Below, piece after piece: positions 24,640 to 32,625 of a stretch of 64,000 nt of DNA. The notes under the pieces are model-generated. The model was given only the letters and a program-made list of their open reading frames with translations. It was not told the origin of the DNA and searched no databases. Every line of letters begins with the position of its first letter. Position 1 is the stretch's first letter. The stretch lies in the NCBI GenBank assembly GCA_965207495.1, contig OZ242287.1, positions 310,001-374,000 of the forward strand. The letters run 5' to 3'. The position numbers and the translations under genes were made by a program. The stretch is from Bin5 sp965207495. Lineage in GTDB: Bacteria > Chloroflexota > Anaerolineae > Caldilineales > Caldilineaceae.

Positions 24640-24840
24640 TCAGAGTTCCCGGAGCGTACCCTTTTCTTTTGCCTCGAAGGCCTCGGCAATGAGATGGTCC
24701 AATTTTCGTTCTGTCGAGTCCTCTTCAATCTGCCGGTCCCACTTTTCCCAGTCCAATTTGCTGAACCACTGTCTGAAGCGAGCGTAATCGTCATCGGGAA
24801 GGGCCAGAACGGCCTCCTGGAGGGCAGTGAAATCCGCCAT
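24640..24840 (-). CDS. Small acidic protein, antitoxin-like (66 aa)
   Basis: A 66-residue protein with a strong ribosome site (GGAGGAG) before the ATG. The pattern FTALQEAVLALPDDDYARFR, WFSKLDWEKWDRQIEED, LDHLIAEAFEAKEKGTLREL resembles small proteins often found as antitoxins beside RelE/ParE-type toxins. No toxin gene is adjacent: it lies between the two M20 hydrolase genes on the same strand. It may be an orphan antitoxin that arrived before or after the duplication. Function inferred by resemblance only. Confidence 0.65.
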   Translation of the reverse strand: MADFTALQEAVLALPDDDYARFRQWFSKLDWEKWDRQIEEDSTERKLDHLIAEAFEAKEKGTLREL

Positions 24841-25141
24841 TTTTTCTCCTCCCTTTCGCGCCTATCGGGGATAAAGGGCGTATGGCAGCTACGTCCAGGC
24901 TGAGGGTAACGTCACCCTTCAGGCAACTTTGCCTTGGGGATTATAGATTGATTCGTGCAGCCGAACAATAGGCGGTTGGGATCACGGTGCAGAAGATAGC
25001 GTCATCTGTAGGCTGAGGCGGCGCTGGGATCGACGACGCACCTGTGAGTACAGTTACACCGGGGTCGCGATTCTGAAATATGGGCGTTGGAGTGGGTATT
25101 CGACCAGGCCGCGCCAGAACGGCAAACCGCAACGGGATCGT
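24841..25141. other. Non-coding stretch downstream of M20 copy 2
   Basis: About 300 bases between the end of the second M20 gene and the small antitoxin-like gene. No coding signal, only short unrelated frames; nothing recognised. Confidence 0.4.
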
Positions 25142-25159
25142 GAACGGTTCGAACCGTTC
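25142..25159. terminator. Perfect 18-bp palindrome at the 3' end of M20 copy 2
   Basis: GAACGGTTCGAACCGTTC reads the same on both strands and begins two bases past the stop of the minus-strand gene. As RNA it can form a seven-pair stem with a UCGA loop. No U-tract follows, so it may protect the 3' end rather than terminate. Confidence 0.4.
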
Positions 25160-25161
25160 TG

Positions 25162-26274
25162 TCAGGCGCAAAGATCCTCGATCAGCCGCGAGTACACTTC
25201 CACCGCCCCCTGCAACTGCTCGACCGCGATCCACTCGCCGACCGTATGGGCCTGCGCGATGTTGCCGGGCCCGAGCACCAGCGCTTCGGCATACTTCTGA
25301 TAACACTCGGCCTCGGTGCCATAGGGCACGGTGACCGCTTCCGTCGCGCCGGTCGCACGGCAGGCCGCCTGCGCCAGCGGGCCGTCCGCAGTGGCGAAGA
25401 ATGGGCTGATGCTCCAATGCTCCACCTCCAGATCGTGCGCTTCCGCCCGCCCCACAACCATCTGCACCGCTTCCTCGAAGCAGGCGTCCGGCATCGCGCG
25501 GATGCCCAGGCGGACTACGGTCCGCGCCGCGCTCACGTTGAGGGCCGTGTCGCCGTCGCTGATCACCATGTTGAAGCCGTTTGTCGGCGGGTCGAAGAGA
25601 GGGTTTTGGAAGCGTTTCTCGCTGCGAAAAACCTGTACAAGGTCGGCCATTTCGGCGAGAAAGGGGGCGACCTTGAAGTTGGCCGACTCGCCCCTGTCGG
25701 TGCTGGTGTGCGCGGCCACCCCCCGCGCCGTGACCGTGATGCCGGCGCCGCCCTTGTGCGCATAGACCGGCTGCAACTCCGTCGGCTCACAAACGATACA
25801 ATATTGGGGCCAGCCGCTCGTCAATGTCTGCGAGCGGATAACGACGTCGTGCGCGCCGATATGTCCGCCTTCCTCATCCGCGGTGACGACGATCACAAGC
25901 GGCTGCTTGAGGTCATCGTCGTTGAAGCGGCAGGCCGCGGCAATCGACGCCGCCAGAGGCCCTTTCATGTCGGCAGAGCCGCGGCCCACCAGGCGCCCAT
26001 TTTCCAGCACCGGCGTGAACGGCTCCCAGCCGATGTCGCCAGGCACCGTGTCCGAATGGCTGAACAGGCCCAGCCCGCCGGCCCCGGCGCCCCTCTTGGC
26101 GACCAGGCTGACCTTCTCCTCACCGGACGGGTCGATATAGGTGACTTCCTCGACATCGAAGCCGCCCTCCTCCAGCACCCCGCGCAGGAAATCGGAGATC
26201 GGCCGGTTGCTCGTCGGCGTCTCCGAGGGCATCGCGATCAGTTCACTGGCAAGTTCGACAACGTCGATGTTCAT
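25162..26274 (-). CDS. M20-family metal hydrolase, acetylornithine deacetylase (ArgE)-like, copy 2
   Basis: The start is set at ATG 26272-26274 (MNIDVVELASELIAMPSETP), matching copy 1; the frame extends to 26331 without similarity. It has the same motifs as copy 1: FSHSDTVPGD, RGSADMKGP, TADEEGGHIGAHD and AQAHTVGEW. The two products are roughly three quarters identical by eye. The active-site EE pair is kept (DEEGG instead of DEERG). It lies upstream of copy 1 in the transcription direction and 92 bp downstream of the D-threonine-aldolase-like gene, so these genes may form one amino-acid-processing operon. Confidence 0.9.
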   Translation of the reverse strand: MNIDVVELASELIAMPSETPTSNRPISDFLRGVLEEGGFDVEEVTYIDPSGEEKVSLVAKRGAGAGGLGLFSHSDTVPGDIGWEPFTPVLENGRLVGRGSADMKGPLAASIAAACRFNDDDLKQPLVIVVTADEEGGHIGAHDVVIRSQTLTSGWPQYCIVCEPTELQPVYAHKGGAGITVTARGVAAHTSTDRGESANFKVAPFLAEMADLVQVFRSEKRFQNPLFDPPTNGFNMVISDGDTALNVSAARTVVRLGIRAMPDACFEEAVQMVVGRAEAHDLEVEHWSISPFFATADGPLAQAACRATGATEAVTVPYGTEAECYQKYAEALVLGPGNIAQAHTVGEWIAVEQLQGAVEVYSRLIEDLCA

Positions 26275-26366
26275 GGCTTTGCCTTTTTGTGTATGCCCGT
26301 TGTCGGGCGTCCGAACCGCTGAAGCCAGCAATGGGCAAACTCAGAAGCCGGCAACTGTTCCGGTCA

Positions 26367-27455
26367 CTATCGCAATTTCCCCCGTCCGCTGACCTGCCAG
26401 ACCGTCTCGACGATGCCTTTGCGCACACCGTACATCGCATCGTGCAGGAAGACGGTGGCGTCGCCGTAGCCGACGATGAAATCCAGCACGTCGCCCACCT
26501 GTACGCTCTTGTTCGGCTCGGAAAGCGTGATCACGCCGTGCTCGGCCGAGGCGGCGATGTTGACCACGTTTTCCAGGCTGACTGCTTTCGGTTGTCGTTC
26601 CATGCCGGGCAGCGTCTTGAAGCCGGCATCGGTGATGATGCGGTCGGGCGCGGGTCGGCTGGTGACCACGGCTTGTCCAAACAGCGCCGGATCGGTCGGC
26701 ACACCCCACATCTGGTAGGTGGCGTCGCCGAAGATGGCGCCCCCGGCCTGGATCTCGGTCACTTCCGGCTGGTGCATCGTGACATCCATTGTGCCGCTGC
26801 CGCCGCAACTGACGATCTCGATCGGCAGCCCCGCGTCGCGGCAGGCCTGCGCCGAGGCAGTCAGCTGTCCGATACACCCCTGGATCGCCTGCGCGCGCTC
26901 GTCCGCATCCTTTATGTCCAGCGTATGCCCTTCCCAGGCCATCAGCCCGGCCAGCCGCAGCCCATCCTGCTCCTGGACCGCGCCCGCCAGCGCGACAACC
27001 GCCGTGCCGGGTTCTACGCCGGCCCGGTTCATGCCGACATTGAGCTCGACGACAATCGGGATTTCGACGCCGATCGCCTCGGCGGCCGCGCCGAGCTCCG
27101 CCAGCGTCGCCGTGTTGTCCACTGTGACCTTCACGTTCGCATGGCGTTGCAGCGCGGCCACGCGAGCGTACTTCTGCGCGCCCACTACCTGATTGGCGAT
27201 CAGAATGTCGCGCACCCCGGCCGCCGCCATCACCTCGGCTTCGCCCGGCTTCGCGCACGTAACCCCGAGCGCGCCGGCATCGATCATCTTATGCGCAATC
27301 GCCGGTATCTTTATGCCCTTCGTGTGCGGCCGCCAGTCCACGCCGGCATCCCTGAAGTCGTCCATCAGCAACTGAATGTTGCTCTCCAATACATCCAGAT
27401 CCACCCACAGCGTCGGCGTATCCAGCAGCTCTTTCGCACGTCCGATTTCAGTCAT
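26367..27455 (-). CDS. PLP-dependent D-threonine aldolase / D-serine dehydratase-like enzyme
   Basis: A 362-residue fold-type III PLP enzyme. The N-terminal alanine-racemase-like barrel has the PLP lysine in RPHTKGIKIP (about residues 42-51), with LDTPTLWVDLDVLESNI before it and SCGGSGTMD (phosphate-binding, about 217-225) after. The C-terminal beta domain ends with GYGDATVFLHDAMYGVR, whose His and Asp are the expected divalent metal ligands of D-threonine aldolase and DSD1-type dehydratases. The likely reaction is cleavage or dehydration of a D-3-hydroxy amino acid. AGGA lies upstream of the ATG. The gene precedes the two M20 hydrolases on the same strand, which suggests use of modified amino acids. 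Confidence 0.9.
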   Translation of the reverse strand: MTEIGRAKELLDTPTLWVDLDVLESNIQLLMDDFRDAGVDWRPHTKGIKIPAIAHKMIDAGALGVTCAKPGEAEVMAAAGVRDILIANQVVGAQKYARVAALQRHANVKVTVDNTATLAELGAAAEAIGVEIPIVVELNVGMNRAGVEPGTAVVALAGAVQEQDGLRLAGLMAWEGHTLDIKDADERAQAIQGCIGQLTASAQACRDAGLPIEIVSCGGSGTMDVTMHQPEVTEIQAGGAIFGDATYQMWGVPTDPALFGQAVVTSRPAPDRIITDAGFKTLPGMERQPKAVSLENVVNIAASAEHGVITLSEPNKSVQVGDVLDFIVGYGDATVFLHDAMYGVRKGIVETVWQVSGRGKLR

Positions 27456-27524
27456 TAGGTATCCTCATACTCTTAATTGTCTTTTTATTGCTGTTGTTCT
27501 TACGCGGCAAGCTGCCAATATCGG

Positions 27525-27575
27525 CAACTGACCACTAACCACTGATCACTGGCCACTGATCACTGACCACTGACC
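27525..27575 (-). repeat. ACTGACC-type heptamer array
   Basis: Seven imperfect units of the ACTGACC, ACTAACC, ACTGATC and ACTGGCC type follow one another directly downstream of the SDR gene. Similar arrays lie at 32595-32625, 44767-44798 and 52920-52984, always at gene borders. Confidence 0.65.
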
Positions 27576-27577
27576 TT

Positions 27578-28375
27578 CTACCACGCGGTCCAGCCGCCGT
27601 CGACCAGGATATTCTGCCCGGTGATGTAACTGCTGCCGTCGCTCGCCAGCAGAACCACCAGCCCTTTCAGCTCTTCCGGCTCACCCATCCGTTTCATCGG
27701 CACCCGGTCGGCCAGCCTGGCAACAAACGCCGGCTCCCCCTCCCTCACGTTGGGCGACGGGAACGGGCCCGGGCTGATCGCGTTCACGCGCACGCCGTCC
27801 TGTGCCCAGTAGACCGCCAGATGGCGGGTCAGATGGACCAGGCCGCCCTTCAGGCCGTGATAGTTGGGCGGGCTGTTGACGCCGAAACCGGTATACGCCT
27901 CCGGGTAGCTGGCAACGACCCCGTACATGCTGGCGATGTTGATGATCGAGCCGGGCGCGTTGCGGCTGCGCAGATGGCGCACAACCTCGCGCGCCAGCAG
28001 GAAATAGGCGGTTACGCCGGTGTGATAGGCCTGGTTGAAGTCCTCGGCGCTGGCGGTGTCGATACTGGGCGCGCCGCCGCCGTAGGCGTTGTTGACCAGG
28101 ACGTCCACCTTGCCCAGGCGCTGCACAACCGCCTCCACGAAACCGGGAATGGCGTCGCTGTCGTCCTGCGCCAAACCGAAGCCGGCATGGCCGCTGCCGG
28201 GCAAGGTCGCGGCAAACTCGGCCGCCCGCTCCCCCTCGCGGCTGGTCACCGCGAGGGTCGCGCCCGCTTCCGCCAGCCCGCGGCTCATCGCCGAGCCCAG
28301 CAGGCCGGCCGCGCCGGTGACGATCGCGACTTTACCGCTCAGATCCAGAAGTTCGGAGACCGTCTGTTCAGTCAT
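27578..28375 (-). CDS. Short-chain dehydrogenase/reductase (SDR)
   Basis: The start is set at ATG 28373-28375 (MTEQTVSELLDLSGKVAIVT) because AAGGAAATCC precedes it; the frame is open to 28414. The protein is about 265 residues. The NAD(P) motif TGAAGLLG replaces TGxxxGxG and lacks the last Gly of the classical form. NNAYGGG is present, the catalytic Ser is in NIASMYG, and Tyr and Lys are in NYHGLKGG (about residues 176-181). The VDGGWTAW end is typical. It oxidises or reduces an alcohol, possibly in a sugar acid route of the KduD or gluconate dehydrogenase type. It lies 122 bp upstream of the D-threonine-aldolase-like gene. Confidence 0.9.
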   Translation of the reverse strand: MTEQTVSELLDLSGKVAIVTGAAGLLGSAMSRGLAEAGATLAVTSREGERAAEFAATLPGSGHAGFGLAQDDSDAIPGFVEAVVQRLGKVDVLVNNAYGGGAPSIDTASAEDFNQAYHTGVTAYFLLAREVVRHLRSRNAPGSIINIASMYGVVASYPEAYTGFGVNSPPNYHGLKGGLVHLTRHLAVYWAQDGVRVNAISPGPFPSPNVREGEPAFVARLADRVPMKRMGEPEELKGLVVLLASDGSSYITGQNILVDGGWTAW

Positions 28376-28580
28376 GGATTTCCTTATGTTTGGACTGTGA
28401 AGTGTGTGGTTCAATGAAGGACTGCGGTGAGAGTACCGGCGGCGAGAAGATCGTAACTAGAATAGCCTACTTCGCCGATTTTTTCCACTGGAGGAAAGGC
28501 GTTATCATTGTTTAGTTACCGTATTCCGCAGCAGGCGCCGCGCGCTGCTGGCCATTAGCCACTACCCGGAGGAACCTTCG

Positions 28581-30635
28581 ATGTTGTTGTATGCGCTACC
28601 GCTTCGCTATATGAGCGCAGGGATCGATACGCTCGGAACGCCGGCGATCACCTTTGCGCTGGTCATCGCTGTTTTGGGCCTGATCTACCTGGTTATTCAG
28701 ACGCGCCGCGTCCTTGCGATGGACAACGGCAACCAGGTTATGCAGGAGATTGCCGCCGCTATTCAGGAGGGCGCGGCTGCATTTCTCAACCGGGAGTATA
28801 CCTTCCTGGGCGGATTTGTCGTCGTCGTCGCCGTCATCATTGCTATTTTTCTGGCATGGCAGACCGCACTCAGTTTCATACTCGGCGCGATCGCGTCGGG
28901 CGCGGCCGGCTACCTGGGCATGTTCATCGCCGTGCGCGCCAACGTGCGCACCGCCGCGGCCGCCAGCAAGAGCTTGGACGACGGCCTGCGCGTTGCCTTC
29001 AGCAGCGGCTCGATCATGGGCATGGCCGTGGTCAGCTTCAGCCTGCTCGGCATGACGATCCTCTACTTCCTTTTCAATGGCAACATACTCTACATCACCG
29101 GCTTCGGTTTCGGCGCCAGCTCGATCGCGCTCTTCGCCCGTGTCGGCGGCGGCATCTATACCAAGGCGGCCGATGTTGGCGCAGACCTTGTGGGCAAGGT
29201 CGAGCAGGGCATCCCCGAAGACGACCCGCGCAATCCCGCCGTGATCGCCGACAACGTGGGTGACAACGTCGGCGACGTGGCCGGCATGGGCGCGGACCTT
29301 TTCGAGAGCTACAGCGGCTCCATCATCGCCGCGGCCACGCTGGGCGCGGTGGTGGCAGACGGCGCCGGCATCGTTCTGCCCTTCCTCGTCGCGGGCGTGG
29401 GCGTGATCGCCGCCCTGATCGGTACCTTTCTCGTGCGCGCCAATGAGGGTGCAACCCAGGAAGACCTGCTGGGCGTGCTGCGGCGGGCCATCTATAGCGC
29501 CTCCGCGCTCGTCCTGATTTTTGCCGCCGGCGTGATCGCCTATACCGGTGTCGGTTGGAACTTCTTCGCCGTCATCCTGGTCGGGCTGGTCGCCGGCAAC
29601 GGCATCGGCTGGTTCACCGAATATTTCACAAGCTACACAGAGAAGCCCACTCAGGGCATCGCGGAGAAATCCGAGACCGGCGCGGCAACGCTGATTATCG
29701 AAGGGCTGGCCGTGGGCATGAACAGTACGATGCCGCCGGTCCTGATTGTTGCCGTCTCCATCATGCTGGCGCTCTGGCTGGGCGGCGACAACGGCCTCTT
29801 CGCCGTCGCCCTGGCCGGTGTCGGCATGCTCAGCACGCTGGGCATCACCCTGGCGACCGACGCATACGGCCCCGTCGCCGACAACGCCGGCGGCATCGCC
29901 GAAATGAGCGACCTGCCCGACGAGGTGCGCGAACGCACCGACGCGCTCGACAGCCTCGGCAACACGACCGCCGCCACCGGCAAAGGCTTTGCCATCGGCT
30001 CCGCCGTGCTGACAGCGCTGGCGCTCATGGCGGCCTATGTGCAGGCCGCTGATCTCGAAACGCTCGACCTGTTGGACTCGACCATGATTCCCGGCATGCT
30101 GGTCGGCGCCATGCTGCCCTATCTCTTCGCCGCTTTGACCATGACCGCTGTCGGCAAGGCCGCCTATGAGATCGTACTGGAGGTGCGCCGCCAGTTCGCC
30201 GAGATTCCCGGCATCATGGAGCGCACAACCAAGCCTGACTACAAGACCTGCGTCGCCATCAGCACCGAGAGCGCGCTGCGCTACATGATCATTCCGGGAG
30301 CGCTTGCAGTTGTGGTGCCTCTGCTGGTGGGTTTCGTGCTTGGCGCGCAGGCCCTGGCCGGCATGCTGATCGGCGCCATCGCCTCCGGCTTCATGCTGGC
30401 GGTCATGATGGCCAACTCCGGCGGCGCCTGGGACAATGCCAAAAAGTGGATCGAGACCGGCGTCATGGGCGGCAAAGGTTCCGACGCGCACAAGGCCGCG
30501 GTCGTCGGTGATACCGTCGGCGACCCGTTCAAGGACACCAGCGGCCCGTCCCTCAATATTTTGATTAAGCTGATGAGTATTGTCAGTCTTGTCTTCGCCA
30601 GCGCGTTCGGCGAGGGGTGGCTCAATCTGTTCTGA
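28581..30635 (+). CDS. hppA: Membrane-bound ion-translocating pyrophosphatase
   Basis: A 684-residue integral membrane enzyme with about 15-16 transmembrane helices. It couples PPi hydrolysis to ion pumping. Active-site segments are visible: DVGADLVGKVEQGIPEDDPRNPA (around residue 193 onward), DNVGDNVGDVAGMGADLFE, TDAYGPVADNAGGIAEM and, near the C-terminus, GDTVGDPFKDTSGPS. The segment GNTTAATGKGFAIGSA (about 460-475) has Ala where K+-independent enzymes have Lys, which by family knowledge indicates a K+-dependent enzyme. Whether it pumps H+ or Na+ is open. GGAGGAA precedes the ATG. Monocistronic, ending at a bidirectional hairpin. Confidence 0.97.
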   Translation: MLLYALPLRYMSAGIDTLGTPAITFALVIAVLGLIYLVIQTRRVLAMDNGNQVMQEIAAAIQEGAAAFLNREYTFLGGFVVVVAVIIAIFLAWQTALSFILGAIASGAAGYLGMFIAVRANVRTAAAASKSLDDGLRVAFSSGSIMGMAVVSFSLLGMTILYFLFNGNILYITGFGFGASSIALFARVGGGIYTKAADVGADLVGKVEQGIPEDDPRNPAVIADNVGDNVGDVAGMGADLFESYSGSIIAAATLGAVVADGAGIVLPFLVAGVGVIAALIGTFLVRANEGATQEDLLGVLRRAIYSASALVLIFAAGVIAYTGVGWNFFAVILVGLVAGNGIGWFTEYFTSYTEKPTQGIAEKSETGAATLIIEGLAVGMNSTMPPVLIVAVSIMLALWLGGDNGLFAVALAGVGMLSTLGITLATDAYGPVADNAGGIAEMSDLPDEVRERTDALDSLGNTTAATGKGFAIGSAVLTALALMAAYVQAADLETLDLLDSTMIPGMLVGAMLPYLFAALTMTAVGKAAYEIVLEVRRQFAEIPGIMERTTKPDYKTCVAISTESALRYMIIPGALAVVVPLLVGFVLGAQALAGMLIGAIASGFMLAVMMANSGGAWDNAKKWIETGVMGGKGSDAHKAAVVGDTVGDPFKDTSGPSLNILIKLMSIVSLVFASAFGEGWLNLF

Positions 30636-30676
30636 GCGTTTCAAGGAGGCGGGCAACCGCTATCAACTATTCCAAA

Positions 30677-30718
30677 AATGCCTGCGCGCCGCGATTTATC
30701 ACTGGCAGCGCAGGCATT
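30677..30718. terminator. Bidirectional terminator between hppA and the convergent small gene
   Basis: Arms AATGCCTGCGC and GCGCAGGCATT (11 bp) enclose a 20-nt loop. An A-run just before the left arm gives a U-tract for minus-strand transcripts, while GTGTTT follows on the plus strand. It is placed between two convergent genes. Confidence 0.65.
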
Positions 30719-30735
30719 GTGTTTGCAGCCGGTAT

Positions 30736-30990
30736 TTATAAGAACGACTGCGCCAGCAGCACGAATCCGAGCAGGATCAGACCGCCTGCCAGCAGTGCGA
30801 GCCCGGCTCTGCGCAGCCGTTGCGCCCGCGACGTGAGCCGTCCGTGCGCCGCGTGGGACTGATCGCCCCAATCCAGCTGTTGCGGCCGTTCGTGCGGCGC
30901 CTTTTGCACCTTGTCCAGCCACCAGGCGCGATTGCAGAAACTCCAGGCGCCGATATCGCTGGCGCGGACGTAAGAACGGTCTTTGGGCAT
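30736..30990 (-). CDS. Small protein with Cas4/RecB-like N-terminal motif and a C-terminal membrane helix
   Basis: An 84-residue protein. YVRASDIGAWSFCNRAWWLD (about residues 7-26) is strikingly like the N-terminus of Cas4-type PD-(D/E)XK nucleases (S-I-x-x-(Y/W)-x-x-C-x-R-(A/K)-W). The next segment, DWGDQSHAAHGRL, fits the following G..(H/A)..HG region. Instead of the nuclease core, the protein ends with a hydrophobic helix (AGLALLAGGLILLGFVLLAQ). It may be an anchored nuclease-derived domain or the first half of a split gene; no second half is visible nearby. Convergent to hppA. Confidence 0.6.
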   Translation of the reverse strand: MPKDRSYVRASDIGAWSFCNRAWWLDKVQKAPHERPQQLDWGDQSHAAHGRLTSRAQRLRRAGLALLAGGLILLGFVLLAQSFL

Positions 30991-31088
30991 GGAAAGCTTT
31001 CAGTTTCTGGTCTGAATTCCGTGTTTGATGAGCCGTGTAACCACTCCGATTGTCGCCGGAACCGCCTCAATGCGCCAACTGCGCATGC

Positions 31089-31190
31089 ACGACCAACAAG
31101 TGTACACGACCAACAACTGTACACGACCAACAACTGTACACGACCAACAACTGTACACAACCAACAACTGTACACAACCAACTACTGTAA
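31089..31190 (+). repeat. Six tandem 17-bp repeats upstream of the enolase-superfamily gene
   Basis: The unit ACGACCAACAACTGTAC is repeated six times without spacers. Unit 1 has AAGTGTAC, units 5 and 6 begin ACAACC, and the last is degenerate (ACTACTGTAA). The array ends 15 bases before the ATG at 31206 and so overlaps the leader, just before the ribosome-site region GAGAGAG. Units contain the palindrome GTAC. It could be an array of regulator sites or a slipped-strand expansion. Confidence 0.85.
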
Positions 31191-31205
31191 GAGAGAGCTA
31201 CTGCC

Positions 31206-32576
31206 ATGAAAGCGACCGATATCCGCGTGGAGACGGTGGAGGTCACCTTCGACGATGAGCGCTTGAGCGTCCCCTTGCACCTCAGCAAGGGCGTGATCGA
31301 GGCGATCACCTATGCAGCGGTCACTGTGCATGCGCGCACACGCGGGGGCGGCGCTGTGCAGGGCAGCGGCGCGATCCTGCTCTCGGACGTGTGGGCCTTC
31401 CCCGCGCCGGATCTGGATCACGAGGATAAGGACCGGCTCATGCGGCGGCTGTGCAGAGCCATCGCCGCCTGGCTGCAGGGTGACCCGTACGAAGATCCCA
31501 TCGAAAAGGGGATCAGGTTGGAACAGGCCGCGGTCGAGCTGGCGGTGCAGCTGGCCGACGAAGAGCCTCTCCTACAGAGCACGCCGATGCCCCGACTGGC
31601 CGTGCTCAACTGCATGGCGCCCTTCGATGCCGCGCTCCACGACGCCTGGGGCGCGGCCCTGCCGGTGCCGCTCTACGCCGCATACACGGTGGATAACCTG
31701 AACCAGGATCTGAGCGCAAGCCTGGGCGCAGACTTCGCCGGCCGCTACCCGGCGGACTACCTGGGCCCAAGGCGGCGCGCGCTGTCCGTGCAGCATGTTG
31801 TCGGTTTCAACGACGCCCTCACCCCGACAAATGAGGAGAGAGCGGAGAGGAGTGAGGATATAGAGGACCCCTCTATACTTCCCTCCGACGTCACGACCTG
31901 GATTGCGCGCGACCGCCTACGCTATTTCAAGCTCAAGCTGCGCGGCCAGTCGCCGGCCGAGGACGCCGAGCGCCTGATTGAAGTACACGACGTGGCATCC
32001 CAGGCCATGGAGGCCGCCGGTGTGGCGGACGGGCCGCGCCTGTCGGTGGACCCCAATGAGGCCTACCAAGAGGCTGCCATGATGCTCGAAGTGCTGGACA
32101 GGGTGACCGCGCAGAAGCCGCAAGCGCTAGCGGCGCTGGACTACATCGAGCAGCCCACCCCCCGCGACCTGGAAGCCTATACCGACACGCTTCACGAGGT
32201 GGCCGCGCGCGTGCCGGTGGTTGTCGACGAAAGCCTGGACGACCTCGACAATCTCGACTGGATCCATCGTCTGGGCTGGTCCGGCCTGGCGGTGAAGACC
32301 TGCAAGGGCCATACACACTCGCTGCTGGCCTACTGTTGGGGCCGGCACCACGGCCTCTATCTCACGCTGCAAGACCTCACCAACCCCGGCCTCGCGCTTG
32401 TTCACAGCGTCAACTTCTGCGCCCACCTGCGTCTCGACGTCGACTGTTTCGAGGGCAACTACCGCCAATTCATGCCCCTGTCGCGACCCCAAGAACAGGC
32501 CGCCCACCCCGCCTATTTCCAGGTCACGGACGGCCAATTGCTCCTGCCGCCCGAAATGGGCCCCGGCCTCTACTGA
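31206..32576 (+). CDS. Enolase-superfamily enzyme (MLE-like), mandelate racemase/muconate lactonizing type
   Basis: A 456-residue protein. The C-terminal barrel carries FKLKLRGQS (K-x-K at about residues 239-241), SVDPNEAY (metal Asp, about 279), YIEQPT (metal Glu, about 315), VDESLDD (third metal ligand, about 341-342) and AVKTCKG (second-side Lys, about 362). Lysines on both barrel sides place it with the muconate-lactonising or dipeptide-epimerase subgroup; the substrate is unknown. Residues about 208-226 (NEERAERSEDIEDPSIL) are encoded by GA-rich, low-complexity DNA and look like an insertion between barrel elements. The N-terminal capping domain is normal in length. Expression may depend on the repeat array in its leader. 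Confidence 0.88.
   Translation: MKATDIRVETVEVTFDDERLSVPLHLSKGVIEAITYAAVTVHARTRGGGAVQGSGAILLSDVWAFPAPDLDHEDKDRLMRRLCRAIAAWLQGDPYEDPIEKGIRLEQAAVELAVQLADEEPLLQSTPMPRLAVLNCMAPFDAALHDAWGAALPVPLYAAYTVDNLNQDLSASLGADFAGRYPADYLGPRRRALSVQHVVGFNDALTPTNEERAERSEDIEDPSILPSDVTTWIARDRLRYFKLKLRGQSPAEDAERLIEVHDVASQAMEAAGVADGPRLSVDPNEAYQEAAMMLEVLDRVTAQKPQALAALDYIEQPTPRDLEAYTDTLHEVAARVPVVVDESLDDLDNLDWIHRLGWSGLAVKTCKGHTHSLLAYCWGRHHGLYLTLQDLTNPGLALVHSVNFCAHLRLDVDCFEGNYRQFMPLSRPQEQAAHPAYFQVTDGQLLLPPEMGPGLY
31831..31877 (+). repeat. GA-rich segment and palindrome inside the enolase-superfamily gene
   Basis: GGAGAGAGCGGAGAGGAGTG matches the GA-rich tail that follows both 77-bp repeats (GGAGAGAGCGAAGAGGAG in copy A). 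It is followed by the inverted repeat TATAGAGG-ACC-CCTCTATA at 31859-31877. The reading frame is kept through it. Confidence 0.55.
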
Positions 32577-32594
32577 GGCAGCGATAAGTGAAGC

Positions 32595-32625
32595 CGTTGA
32601 CCACTGACCACTAGCCACTGCCGTT
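32595..32625. repeat. ACTGACC-type repeat between convergent genes
   Basis: TTGACCACTGACCACTAGCC followed by ACTGCCG fills the gap between the convergent enolase-superfamily and M55 peptidase genes. It belongs to the same sequence family as 27525-27575 and 52920-52984. Confidence 0.6.

Noticed and set aside
25142..25159. T-arm of a tRNA gene (GGTTCGAACC)
   Set aside because: The sequence is part of a perfect 18-bp palindrome; no acceptor, D or anticodon stems can be drawn around it.
28596..30656. Long minus-strand open frame opposite hppA
   Set aside because: Its amino-acid content (Gly, Asp, His, Gln) is that expected from the reverse of Ala/Gly/Val codons. hppA is certain, and no domain is visible in the antisense frame.
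31089..31190. CRISPR array
   Set aside because: The 17-bp units are contiguous with no spacers and no cas genes are near.
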